Part shown: piece by piece, positions 26,177 through 35,030 of the stretch
Layout: every line of letters starts with the position of its first letter
How positions within the stretch are numbered: position 1 is the first letter of the stretch
Source of the DNA: Dyella monticola
GTDB lineage: Bacteria > Pseudomonadota > Gammaproteobacteria > Xanthomonadales > Rhodanobacteraceae
Length of the DNA: 64,000 bases
Reading direction: 5' to 3'
Assembly (NCBI RefSeq): GCF_003363155.1
Contig: NZ_QRBE01000005.1
Span: forward strand, 1 to 64,000
Translations under genes and position numbers: made by a program
The notes under the pieces: model-generated
Told to the model about the DNA's origin: nothing
The model's input: the letters and a program-made list of their open reading frames with translations, nothing else
Database searches by the model: none

Positions 26177-28279
26177 ATGTCGTCCTTGCTGCGTTGTGTC
26201 CCTGCCATCGCGCTGACCGTAACGATGGCCGCTTATGCGAGTGCCGCCTCCACGCCGCCCGCGACGCCTACCCATCCTGCGGCGAGCCAATTACATGGCG
26301 TGACAGTCGAGGATCCTTACCGCTGGCTGGAAAACCCGGAGAATCCCGCGGTGCGAGCCTGGATCGCGACGCAAAACCAGCACACGGAAGCCGTGCTTGC
26401 CGCCATGCCGCAAGGCAAGGCGATGACCGAACGCGTGCAGCAATTGGCTGTCACGTCCCCGACGCGATCCTCGCCTTCACTAGTCGGCGGCACCTTGTTC
26501 TTCCAGCAGGAAACGCCGCCGCAGCCGCAGCCCCAGTTGATGACGCAAGCGTGGCCGAACGGGAGAGCCCGCGTGCTGGTGGATCTCAATGCCAAGGGTG
26601 GCGATGTTTCGATGACCGGCTATTGGCCATCGCCCAGCGGACGCTACGTGGTGTACGGCACCGCCGAAGGCGGCAGTGAATTGACGACACTGCATGTGGT
26701 GGATGTGGCCACCGGCAGAACCTTACCCGACGCAATGCCTTACGCAGGCGGCGGTACCTCACCGGAAGACGTGGCATGGGATGCGAACGAACAAGGATTC
26801 GTCTACGTGCGTTTCCCGTTGCCCGCAGCCGGCGCGCAGGTGGCGCAATTCAACGCGGCGCTGGTGCATCACGTGCTGGGTCAGCCGTCCGCGCATGACG
26901 AGGTCGTGTTCGGCAAGGATTATTCGAAAATCGCCGAATATCGTTTGCGAAGCTCCCACCGCGCACAGCAGTTGGCCGTGCTCGCGAATGTGGGCGATGG
27001 CGGCCCAGCCGAGGTGTACGTGCGCAATGGCACGCAGTGGAAAAAGGTGCTGGGCGACGAGGCGAACGTGCGTCAGGCGGCCTGGGTGGGTCAGCGCTTG
27101 TTCGTAACCAGCTTTGCCAACGCACCGCGCGGCCAGGTGCTTGCGGTCGATGCCCGGGCGACCGTCACCACCGTCGTGCCGCAGCGCGAGGGTGCATTGC
27201 AGGACATCGTGCCGATCGCGGACGGCTTTCTGGTTTCGCGTAGCTGGGGACCGCAATGGTGGGTGGAGCACTACGATGCACACGGCCATTTCGTTCGTCG
27301 GGTGTCGCTTCCGCACGACATCGGCATTTTCAGCTTCGCGTCCGAACAAGATCAGGATAACGCGCTGATCGCCTATGGCGGCTGGACATTCGCCAGTCGG
27401 TGGTGCGATTACGATGCGAAAACCGGTGCGGTGCATACGGTATTTGAAGTCAAACCGCCAGCCGACTACGGCAAGATCGAGATCCATCACATCGAAGGCC
27501 TGTCCAAGGACGGCACCAAAGTTCCGGTGACGGTGTTGGCGATGTCCGGCACGACGACCGATGGGCAACGTCCCACCATTCTGTATGGCTATGGCGGCTT
27601 TGATATCCCCATGACGCCGACGTTTCTCGGCGCCGAACTGGCATGGCTGGAACGCGGCGGCGTGTTCGCCTTCGCCACCCTGCGCGGCGGCAATGATTTC
27701 GGCCAAGACTGGCATGCCCAAGGCCAGAGGCTGCACAAGCAAAACGTGTTCGATGATTTCCATGCCGCCGCACTGGCCTTGTTCGACACCAGGTGGACGG
27801 ATCGTGCGCATTTAGGTATCTGGGGCGAAAGCAACGGCGGCCTCTTGATGGGCGCGGCGCTCGTGCAGCATCCGCACGATTATCGCGCGGTGGTGTCGGG
27901 GGTCGGCATCTACGACATGATCCGTCACGAAACGCAGACCACCAACGGCGCCTACAACGTCAACGAATACGGCACCGTCAGCGACCCGGCGCAATTCAAG
28001 GCCACGCTGGCCTATTCGCCATTGCAGAACGTGACGATGCATACCGCGTATCCGGCGCTACTAATGATCACCGGCGAGAACGATCCGCGCGTGGCGCCGT
28101 GGCAATCGCGCAAATTCACCGCCGCATTGCAGACCGCCACGAGCTCCGACCAGCCGATCCTGTTGCTGACGCGCACGAACGCCGGGCATGGCATTGGCGC
28201 GCCCTTCAGTCAGCGCGTGGGCAATACGGCGATCCTGCTGACGTTCTTCGCCAACGAGCTGGGCTTGCCGATGCATTGA
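26177..28279 (+). CDS. Prolyl oligopeptidase (S9A), exported
   Basis: The 700-residue serine peptidase cleaves short peptides after proline. It has a signal peptide (MSSLLRCVPAIALTVTMAAY, ending ASAAS), the S9A N-terminal mark VEDPYRWLEN (about residue 50), a seven-blade propeller, and a hydrolase domain with Ser in GESNGG (near residue 552), Asp in TGENDPRV (near 634) and His in NAGHGIG (near 672). The nucleophile elbow is GESNGG, while GGSNGG is usual in this group. AAAGGAG at 26163-26169 sets ATG 26177. A hairpin at 28300-28330 probably ends the transcript. Confidence 0.93.
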   Translation: MSSLLRCVPAIALTVTMAAYASAASTPPATPTHPAASQLHGVTVEDPYRWLENPENPAVRAWIATQNQHTEAVLAAMPQGKAMTERVQQLAVTSPTRSSPSLVGGTLFFQQETPPQPQPQLMTQAWPNGRARVLVDLNAKGGDVSMTGYWPSPSGRYVVYGTAEGGSELTTLHVVDVATGRTLPDAMPYAGGGTSPEDVAWDANEQGFVYVRFPLPAAGAQVAQFNAALVHHVLGQPSAHDEVVFGKDYSKIAEYRLRSSHRAQQLAVLANVGDGGPAEVYVRNGTQWKKVLGDEANVRQAAWVGQRLFVTSFANAPRGQVLAVDARATVTTVVPQREGALQDIVPIADGFLVSRSWGPQWWVEHYDAHGHFVRRVSLPHDIGIFSFASEQDQDNALIAYGGWTFASRWCDYDAKTGAVHTVFEVKPPADYGKIEIHHIEGLSKDGTKVPVTVLAMSGTTTDGQRPTILYGYGGFDIPMTPTFLGAELAWLERGGVFAFATLRGGNDFGQDWHAQGQRLHKQNVFDDFHAAALALFDTRWTDRAHLGIWGESNGGLLMGAALVQHPHDYRAVVSGVGIYDMIRHETQTTNGAYNVNEYGTVSDPAQFKATLAYSPLQNVTMHTAYPALLMITGENDPRVAPWQSRKFTAALQTATSSDQPILLLTRTNAGHGIGAPFSQRVGNTAILLTFFANELGLPMH

Positions 28280-28299
28280 CGTTCATCCAGCCGCCCGGC

Positions 28300-28330
28300 C
28301 CCACGACGCGCAGACCCCCGCGTGGGTTTT
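28300..28330 (+). terminator. Probable terminator after the prolyl oligopeptidase gene
   Basis: CCCACGACGCG (28300-28310) can pair with CGCGTGGG (28319-28326) with one bulged A; TTTT follows. The GCGTGGGTTTT segment is repeated just downstream at about 28334-28344. Confidence 0.5.
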
Positions 28331-28388
28331 GGCGCGTGGGTTTTAAAAAGGGCGGCTGGTAGGATGTTCTATTCGATTTGCTGCACTG

Positions 28389-29060
28389 ATGCCCATGCCC
28401 CTGCTTCCCACCGTCGAAACCGAAACCGCCGCCAATCCCGTCTACAGCATCATCTGGCTGCACGGCCTGGGTGCCGATGGCAACGACTTCGCGCCGATCG
28501 TCCCCGAATTGGTTTTACCGCAAGGGCCGGCCATCCGCTTTGTGTTTCCGCACGCGCCGGTGCGACCGGTAACCATCAACAACGGCATGGCGATGCGCGC
28601 GTGGTACGACATCTACGGCTTCGATCTGCTGGCGCGGCAGGATGAAGCCGGCACACGCGCATCGATCGCGCAGGTGGAAGCATTGATCTCCCGCGAACAG
28701 GAACGCGGCATACCGGCCGAACGCATTCTGCTGGCGGGGTTTTCGCAGGGCGGTGCGATTGCGCTGGCCACCGGCTTGCGGCATCCGCAGAAGCTGGCGG
28801 GCATCATCGCGCTTTCGACGTATCTGCCCATCGCCCAGACCCTTGCTGGCGAGCGCAGCGACGCCAACCGGCAGATACCGTTGTTCTGGGGGCATGGCAC
28901 CTTCGATCCGGTGGTGGCGCTCCAGCGCGGGGTCGATTCGCGCGCTGCGCTGGAGGCGCTCGGCTACACGGTAGACTGGCATACCTACCCGATGCCGCAT
29001 GCCGTTTGCCCGGATGAAATCGCCGACCTGCGTCGCTGGATAAGCGAGCGTTTGCGCTGA
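28389..29060 (+). CDS. Carboxylesterase/phospholipase of the alpha/beta-hydrolase family 2
   Basis: The 223-residue cytoplasmic serine esterase belongs to the EstB/acyl-protein thioesterase-like group (Abhydrolase_2). Family marks are IIWLHGLGADGNDFAPIV near the start and FPHAPVRPVTINNGMAMRAW. The catalytic triad is Ser119 in AGFSQGGAIAL, Asp in GTFDPVV and His in MPHAVCPDE. It hydrolyses short-chain carboxyl esters; the natural substrate is unknown. It lies 31 bases before algZ on the same strand and could be its first operon partner. Confidence 0.93.
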   Translation: MPMPLLPTVETETAANPVYSIIWLHGLGADGNDFAPIVPELVLPQGPAIRFVFPHAPVRPVTINNGMAMRAWYDIYGFDLLARQDEAGTRASIAQVEALISREQERGIPAERILLAGFSQGGAIALATGLRHPQKLAGIIALSTYLPIAQTLAGERSDANRQIPLFWGHGTFDPVVALQRGVDSRAALEALGYTVDWHTYPMPHAVCPDEIADLRRWISERLR

Positions 29061-29091
29061 AACCGACCACATCTGCGGGCATACTGGGCTT

Positions 29092-30156
29092 ATGCCCGAT
29101 TCGGCCGCCCAACGCTCCGCCTCGCCTCGCAGCCCGTTGCCGGACTTCTGCAGCTTGCCGGTTATTTCGGCATTGCTGGTGGTCGGCGCGCTGTGTGTGA
29201 CGCTGGCCTGGCTCGCGCCGCAGAGCACACGCGGCTGGCGCGGTTACAGCGTCGGCATGCTGTTCGTGGAATGGATGGCGATGGTGATGGGTGTCGCCTT
29301 ATGCAAGCTGCGCCCGTGGTTGCTGCGGCTGCCGGGGCGGTTGCCGTATGCGGGGGTGTGGTTGGTGATGGTGCTGATCGTGGTGTTCGCCAGCGTACTC
29401 GCGCAGTGGATGGACGGCATGTTGGACATGCAGCTCATCACGCCCGGCCACAGTGCCTTCGTCCGTGACAACGCCTTGATTGCCGCGTTGCTCGGCGCGG
29501 CGATGCTGCGCTATTTCTACGTGCTGGCCGAATGGCAGGCGCGCCTGGCGGCGGTAGCGCATGCGCGCGTGGAAGCGCTGCAGGCGCGCATACGACCGCA
29601 TTTTCTGTTCAACAGCATGAATACCGTCGCTGCATTGGTGCGTGTGGACCCGGACGCTGCCGAGCGCACCGTAGAAAACCTTTCCGAGCTGTTCCGCGCC
29701 GCCTTGGGCCAGGATGATGCCGCGCACGTGGGCACGCTGGGCGAAGAGTGGCAACTGGTGGATCGTTACCTGGCGATCGAGCAACTACGCCTTGGCGAAC
29801 GCCTGCGCATACGGCGCGAATTGGACGCACTGCCGATGGAGGCCATCATGCCGACCTTGCTGCTGCAACCGCTGGTGGAAAACGCCGTGCGCCATGGCAT
29901 TCAACCACGGCGCGACGGTGGGCAGCTTGTACTGCGCGGCGTACGCGATGGTTCCATGATGCGGATCGAGATCGACAATCCGCTCGCCGACCAGCCCGCT
30001 CCAGGCGGCAGCGGACACGGCCTGAACAATGTGCGCCAGCGCATCGCTTATCACTACGGTCCACGCGCGCGCGTGGAGGCAAGCCCGCAAGGCGAGCGTT
30101 TCGTCGTGATACTGCATCTGCCCATCGAGATACGCCGTGCGCATACTGATCGTTGA
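29092..30156 (+). CDS. algZ: LytS/AlgZ-type sensor histidine kinase
   Basis: The 354-residue inner-membrane kinase of the His_kinase family (PF06580) lacks classical H-box sequence. About four hydrophobic helices fill residues 20-145. The phospho-acceptor is His170 in RIRPHFLFNSMNTVAAL, and the ATP-binding part has LLQPLVENAVRHGIQP and GSGHGLNNVRQRI. It overlaps the next gene (algR) by 20 bases, so both are translated together. In pseudomonads AlgZ (FimS) with AlgR controls twitching motility and exopolysaccharide. Here the same partners plus hemC are retained, though targets may differ. Confidence 0.9.
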   Translation: MPDSAAQRSASPRSPLPDFCSLPVISALLVVGALCVTLAWLAPQSTRGWRGYSVGMLFVEWMAMVMGVALCKLRPWLLRLPGRLPYAGVWLVMVLIVVFASVLAQWMDGMLDMQLITPGHSAFVRDNALIAALLGAAMLRYFYVLAEWQARLAAVAHARVEALQARIRPHFLFNSMNTVAALVRVDPDAAERTVENLSELFRAALGQDDAAHVGTLGEEWQLVDRYLAIEQLRLGERLRIRRELDALPMEAIMPTLLLQPLVENAVRHGIQPRRDGGQLVLRGVRDGSMMRIEIDNPLADQPAPGGSGHGLNNVRQRIAYHYGPRARVEASPQGERFVVILHLPIEIRRAHTDR

Positions 30157-30841
30157 CGACGAACCGCTGGCGCGCGCGCGCCTGAGCGCGCTGCTGCAGG
30201 AATGCAGCGACGTGGAAGTGGTCGGCAGCGTAGGCGATGGCGAGGCCGCGCTCGCCGCATTGTCGGAAACGCAGCCGGATGTGCTGCTGCTGGATATCAA
30301 CATGCCAGGCCTGGACGGCAAGACGCTGGCCGCGCGGCTGGCAAATCGCGCCCGTCCGCAGATCGTGTTCTGCACGGCTTACGAAGCGCATGCGGTGCAC
30401 GCGTTCGAGCTTGGCGCCGCGGATTACCTGTTGAAACCGGTGCGCCCGGAACGCCTGCGCGAAGCACTCAAGCGCGTGCGCCAGCGTCTGCAATCGCACG
30501 CGCGCGAACCGATGGGCTGGTTGCATGCGCGCGTACGCGGCGAACCCATCCGCATTGCGCTGGATGAGGTGATCTGGCTGCTGGCCGAAGAGAAATACGT
30601 CGTGGCGCATCGCGCGGGCGATCAGCTGCTGCTGGATGAATCGTTGCGCCAGCTGGAAGAAACCTATCCCGATCATCTGATTCGCCTGCACCGCAATTGC
30701 CTGGTGCCGGCCTATCGCCTGATCGGCCTGAAGACGCTGGCCGACGGTCGCGTACTGGCGCGACTGGCGGGAACCGATTTCAGCCCGGAAGTCAGCCGGC
30801 GCAATCTCCCGGCCCTGCGCAAACTGCTACGCATGGGTTGA
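30137..30841 (+). CDS. algR: LytTR response regulator, AlgR-like
   Basis: The 234-residue protein has a receiver domain with Asp53 in VLLLDINMPGLDGK as phospho-acceptor and the switch Lys in YLLKPVRPERLREAL, then a C-terminal LytTR DNA-binding domain (about 130-232) with EEKYVVAHRAGDQLLLDESL and RLHRNCLVPAYRL. Overlap with algZ and linkage to hemC reproduce the algZ-algR-hemC order known from Pseudomonas and Xanthomonas. It is expected to bind promoters of surface or motility genes when phosphorylated; targets are not visible in this window. Confidence 0.92.
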   Translation: MRILIVDDEPLARARLSALLQECSDVEVVGSVGDGEAALAALSETQPDVLLLDINMPGLDGKTLAARLANRARPQIVFCTAYEAHAVHAFELGAADYLLKPVRPERLREALKRVRQRLQSHAREPMGWLHARVRGEPIRIALDEVIWLLAEEKYVVAHRAGDQLLLDESLRQLEETYPDHLIRLHRNCLVPAYRLIGLKTLADGRVLARLAGTDFSPEVSRRNLPALRKLLRMG

Positions 30842-30884
30842 CGACTGAGCGACAATCACGCTCATCCTCGTTTCCGGAGCTGTC

Positions 30885-31805
30885 ATGCCGCCGTCACTTC
30901 TACGCATTGCCACCCGCAAGAGTGCACTTGCCTTGTGGCAGGCCGAACACGTTGCGGGCTTGCTGCGCGCGGCCCATCCGGGCTTGCGGGTCGAATTGGT
31001 GCCGTTGACCACGCGTGGCGACGAGATTCTCGATAAACCACTGGCGACCATCGGCGGCAAAGGCCTGTTCCTGAAGGAACTGGAGGTCGCCATGCTGGAA
31101 GGCCGCGCGGATCTTGCGGTGCATTCGCTCAAGGACGTGCCGGCGCAACTGGAACCGGGCTTCGCCCTGCCCGCCATCCTGCCGCGCGCGGACGCGGCGG
31201 ATGCCTTCGTCAGCAACGATTACTCCGATCTGATGGCGTTGCCGCATGGCTCGCGGGTCGGCACGTCGTCGCTACGTCGCCAAGCGCAATTGCGCGCCGT
31301 ACGACCGGATCTGGAACTGCTCGATCTGCGCGGCAATGTCGGCACGCGTTTGCAGAAACTCGATGCCGGCCATTACGACGCCATCATCCTGGCGCGCGCA
31401 GGCCTTGAACGCCTTGGTCTGCACGCACGCATCCGCAGCCTGTTGAGCGCACCCGACTGGCTGCCCGCGCCAGGGCAGGCAGCGATCGCGATTGAAGCGC
31501 GTTCCGATCGCACCGACGTGCTCGACGCACTCGGTGTATTGGACGACACCGACACGCGCGTGGCCGTTACGGCGGAGCGCGCAATGAACCATGCCTTAGG
31601 TGGAAGTTGCACGGTGCCGGTCGGCGCGTGGTGTACGGTGACGGAGCGTGGCTTGCATCTGCGCGGGATGGTGGGCGATGTGTCCAGCGGGCGGCTTCTG
31701 CTTGCTCAAGCGTCCGCAGATGGCCGCGACGCGGCGAAACTTGGCGATGACGTGGCGCAGGCGTTGTTAGCGCAAGGCGCGGCGGATTTGCTCAAGCAGC
31801 GATAA
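30885..31805 (+). CDS. hemC: Hydroxymethylbilane synthase (porphobilinogen deaminase)
   Basis: The 306-residue cytoplasmic enzyme joins four porphobilinogen units into hydroxymethylbilane in heme synthesis. Conserved features include [17 protein letters not shown], the substrate-binding block [11 protein letters not shown] with its Asp, [11 protein letters not shown], and [11 protein letters not shown] where Cys242 holds the dipyrromethane cofactor. GGAG at 30876-30879 precedes ATG 30885. It is 43 bases after algR and may share its transcript. A bidirectional terminator follows at once. hemD is not the next gene, unlike in many proteobacteria. Confidence 0.97.
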   Translation: MPPSLLRIATRKSALALWQAEHVAGLLRAAHPGLRVELVPLTTRGDEILDKPLATIGGKGLFLKELEVAMLEGRADLAVHSLKDVPAQLEPGFALPAILPRADAADAFVSNDYSDLMALPHGSRVGTSSLRRQAQLRAVRPDLELLDLRGNVGTRLQKLDAGHYDAIILARAGLERLGLHARIRSLLSAPDWLPAPGQAAIAIEARSDRTDVLDALGVLDDTDTRVAVTAERAMNHALGGSCTVPVGAWCTVTERGLHLRGMVGDVSSGRLLLAQASADGRDAAKLGDDVAQALLAQGAADLLKQR

Positions 31806-31833
31806 AAAAAGCGGGCTCGAAGGCCCGCTTTTT
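31804..31833. terminator. Bidirectional terminator between hemC and the TonB receptor
   Basis: GCGGGC (31811-31816) and GCCCGC (31823-31828) pair across TCGAAG; seven A precede and five T follow, so it can stop transcription from both converging genes. The hemC stop codon overlaps the A tract. Confidence 0.92.
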
Positions 31834-31863
31834 CGTTTTGAACGTCTTTTCGGCGAAGTGTCT

Positions 31864-34767
31864 TCAAAGATCGAATTTCTGGCTGTACTGCAGATAAAAG
31901 AAGCGATCGACGTCGAAGTTCGGATCGTACGGCGGGCTGCCCGAGCCATACGAAACGACGTTGTAATAGAACGGTCCCTTCTTGTTGAAGACGTTGTTGA
32001 CTCCGAGCGAAATAACGCCCTGCCATGGGAAGGTGTAACGCACCTGCGCATCGTTGAAGGCTACCGCGCCCTTCTGGGAGATGCCGTAGGCGCCGATCCA
32101 GGGATTGATGTAATCCGGGCGACTGCATTCGATGGCGGGATCCACGCTGTAGCAGCTGTCCTTCAAGCCGGAGTAATAGCGCACCGTCCAGCTCGCGCCG
32201 TACTGCTTGTAATCCCAATCCACTTGGAAATTGGAGCGGATGCGGTAAAGGCCTTGATTGCCGTTCATGAAGCCGGCCAGATCTTGCGGTGCCGAACCCG
32301 GACCGCTGCTGATCTGATACGTGGTCAGATACGTGCTATCCGACGTGATGCGGAAGCGCCCGAATGAGGTTTCCGGCAATCGGTAATGGATGCCCAGGTC
32401 ATAGCCGCTGGTGGTTACCGAACCCAGGTTGTACAAGGTTTCGGTGAGGCTGGTGATGGTGCCCGTGCTGTCACGCGTAAAGGCATTGCAGAAGCTCTGG
32501 ATGGTCTGCACGTAGCAGTAGTCCAGGATGCCGCTTGCAGGAACGGAGGTGATGGCGTCCTTGAGGCGGACATCGTAGTAATCCAGCGAGATGTCCAGGT
32601 TGTTGATAGCGTGAGGGCTATAGACCACACCGAACGTGCGCGTCGTTGAACGCTCCGGTTTCAACTTCGGATTGGCGCTTGAAAGGAAAGCTGTAGGCGA
32701 CTGGCCGCCCGCCGCGCTGGTGATCGGGCCGCCGCTTTGGTCGATCTGTCGATAATTGCCCGGTACACCTGCTGACCCACAACGCGCCGCCACGGATGGA
32801 TTGGTAGCGGAAGCCCCGTACACGCTATCGCAGGGATCCAGGAAGGTTTCGAAACTTTGCCCGGTGCCGCTGTAGAGATCGGCCAGTGTCGGCGCACGGA
32901 AGCCTTGCGCGTAGGTACCGCGCACCAGCACGTCTGAAATCGGCCGCCAGCGCACGCTGTACTTGTTGTTGTTGGTGCTGCCGAAGCTGCTGTAGTGCGA
33001 ATAGCGGCTGGCGATGTTGATGCCGAATTCCTGCGCTCCAGGCAGATCGTGCAGCAGCGGCGCATCCAGCTCGATGTAGGCCTCGTTGACGTCATAGCGG
33101 CCGTTGGTCGGCTCACTGGCGAGATTGGTGGTGAGACCTGCCGCGTCGTTGGCATCGGGTATGAAATAGCCCTTCTCGCGGCGATGCTCGATGCCGGCCG
33201 CCACGTTGAACGTGCCGCCGGTGGGGATATCGAACAGGCCGCCGCTGACGTTGGCGGTCACGTCATCAGTCTGGCTCATCTGCCGCGCATGGCTTATATC
33301 ATTGATGTAATTCCACACGGGGGTCGGCGTGCCGCCAGGACCGGCCAGAACGTTCCACGGCACGCAGCCACCGGTGGAATCGGCGCACACCGGCTGGCCA
33401 TCGGGGCCTGCGATGGCATTCAATGCGTTGTCCGCATGGGGCAGATAGAGATTGCCCGTCGCGGTCTGGTGAATGCGCGTTTGCGCGAAGGTGTAACCCG
33501 CGTCCCAGCTCCAATCGTGACCGAGGAAATTGAAGAAGCCTTCGACCCCGGCATCGATATGGGTCAGGCGCGCGTTGGTCCAGGTGATGCGCGGCATTTC
33601 TGCCGTGCGGCGCGCGAAATCCGTTTCATAGCCCGGGAACGGGTTGTAATACGCATCCGGATCGAGCGTCCCCGAGAACGGATACCCCGCGAGCTGGCTG
33701 GCGCTGTTGCGACTGCTATAGCTGGCCGAACCGCGCAGCGTGAGGTTGTCGGTGAGCCGGTAGCGTTCCTGCAGAAAGAGATTCTTCAGCGACGAACCGG
33801 CGCGGAAGGTCATGTCCTGATTTGAGTTGAATTTGTCGGCCGTGCTACTCGGGTCGTAGCGATGATAGCTGGCCAGGTCGGCGGTATTCGTGTTGCCGTG
33901 ATTGATCACGTAGCTGTTGGGTACCCAGGCGTCGGAGCCATCGGCTTGCGTGACGTACCGTCCCGCACCAGGCATGCCTGCTTTGCGAGGATCGGCAATG
34001 ATGCGGCCCCACGGCCCTGTTCCCCAGCCGGCATCGGGATGACGCGGGCCTTGCGCATACGCGGTGATCGGGCGGCTGCGATCCCACATCGGCTGTTGAT
34101 CCTCGTACGAGGCACTCAGGATGAAGGATGACTTTGCAGTCGTGTGCCCCCAGGTGAAATCCGCATTTTTCTGTTGGCCGTCACCTTTTCCGTTCTGGCC
34201 GTAGTACGCATTGAACTCTGCGCCGTCGAACTTCTCGCGCGTGATGATGTTGACCACGCCGCCGATCGCGTCCGAGCCGTATACCGACGAGGCGCCGTCT
34301 TTGAGGATGTCGATCCGTTCAATGATGGACACTGGAATGGTCGATAGATCAGTCAGACCTGAAAGGCTGGTGCTCCAGCGACGGCCATTGACCAGCACCA
34401 AGGTTCGCTGGGCACCGAGGTTGCGGATGTTGACGTAGCGGCCGCCGACATCCATGCCCGATTCGAGCGTGTCTTGCGGGGTGAGGTCCGGCGTGCCGAT
34501 GGACGGCATGCGGGCCAGGATGTCGTTGACGTTGGTCAAGCCGGTCGCCTTGATCGCCCGGCGATCCATGGAATACACCGGCTGAGACGTTTCCACATCC
34601 ACGCTGCGGATGTGCGAACCGGTCACCGTGATGGTCTCCATTTGCTTTGCGTTGCCCGCGTCGGCCGAGCCCGCTTGTGCTTGCGTAACGTCCTGCGCTA
34701 TTGCACGCATGGCGCTGATCATCAGCGCCGCGGCAATGGCCGTCGTGATTTTGTTTTGGTGCTTCAT
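31864..34767 (-). CDS. TonB-dependent outer-membrane receptor
   Basis: The 967-residue receptor imports a bulky substrate using energy from TonB-ExbB-ExbD (genes at 57823-60147). Parts: signal peptide (MKHQNKITTAIAAALMISAM, ending AIAQ), TonB box region METITVTGSHI (about residue 43), plug domain with RRAIKATGLTNVNDILARMP, LVLVNGRRW and DGASSVYGSDAIGGVVNIIT, then a 22-strand barrel. The large barrel with GTYAQGFRAPTLADLYSGTG resembles the Oar/IroN-like and peptide or sugar receptors common in Xanthomonadales; the substrate is unknown. The protein ends KFDL, not in the usual terminal Phe. Starts upstream of ATG 34767 lack support; GGGAG is 11 bases before it. Confidence 0.92.
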   Translation of the reverse strand: MKHQNKITTAIAAALMISAMRAIAQDVTQAQAGSADAGNAKQMETITVTGSHIRSVDVETSQPVYSMDRRAIKATGLTNVNDILARMPSIGTPDLTPQDTLESGMDVGGRYVNIRNLGAQRTLVLVNGRRWSTSLSGLTDLSTIPVSIIERIDILKDGASSVYGSDAIGGVVNIITREKFDGAEFNAYYGQNGKGDGQQKNADFTWGHTTAKSSFILSASYEDQQPMWDRSRPITAYAQGPRHPDAGWGTGPWGRIIADPRKAGMPGAGRYVTQADGSDAWVPNSYVINHGNTNTADLASYHRYDPSSTADKFNSNQDMTFRAGSSLKNLFLQERYRLTDNLTLRGSASYSSRNSASQLAGYPFSGTLDPDAYYNPFPGYETDFARRTAEMPRITWTNARLTHIDAGVEGFFNFLGHDWSWDAGYTFAQTRIHQTATGNLYLPHADNALNAIAGPDGQPVCADSTGGCVPWNVLAGPGGTPTPVWNYINDISHARQMSQTDDVTANVSGGLFDIPTGGTFNVAAGIEHRREKGYFIPDANDAAGLTTNLASEPTNGRYDVNEAYIELDAPLLHDLPGAQEFGINIASRYSHYSSFGSTNNNKYSVRWRPISDVLVRGTYAQGFRAPTLADLYSGTGQSFETFLDPCDSVYGASATNPSVAARCGSAGVPGNYRQIDQSGGPITSAAGGQSPTAFLSSANPKLKPERSTTRTFGVVYSPHAINNLDISLDYYDVRLKDAITSVPASGILDYCYVQTIQSFCNAFTRDSTGTITSLTETLYNLGSVTTSGYDLGIHYRLPETSFGRFRITSDSTYLTTYQISSGPGSAPQDLAGFMNGNQGLYRIRSNFQVDWDYKQYGASWTVRYYSGLKDSCYSVDPAIECSRPDYINPWIGAYGISQKGAVAFNDAQVRYTFPWQGVISLGVNNVFNKKGPFYYNVVSYGSGSPPYDPNFDVDRFFYLQYSQKFDL

Positions 34768-34959
34768 GCTGCGTACTGCTCCCTCTCCGGCCAATACCTG
34801 TGCACGGCGTTCCACTGAGTCCGCCGGCTTTACGAAAAATGAAGGCGGAGAGTGTTCGTGATATCGCGCTGGCGCAGTAGCGGAGTTCGACCGGGGAGCG
34901 TGTCGTCAAACACTGACAACAGTGCACGGAAATGCCCTGGTCGCGGATGGCGGCGGCCC

Positions 34960-34997
34960 AAAAACAAAAACCCCTCCGCGTTGTTCACGCGAAGGGG
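34960..34997 (-). terminator. Rho-independent terminator after the DUF481 gene
   Basis: Read on the minus strand, CCCCTTCGCGT and ACGCGGAGGGG pair with one mismatch, followed by TTTTTGTTTTT (plus-strand A tract 34960-34970). It follows the DUF481 stop by about 35 bases. Confidence 0.85.
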
Positions 34998-35030
34998 TGA
35001 GGGACGCGAGGCGGTGGCCGCGCGATCAGA

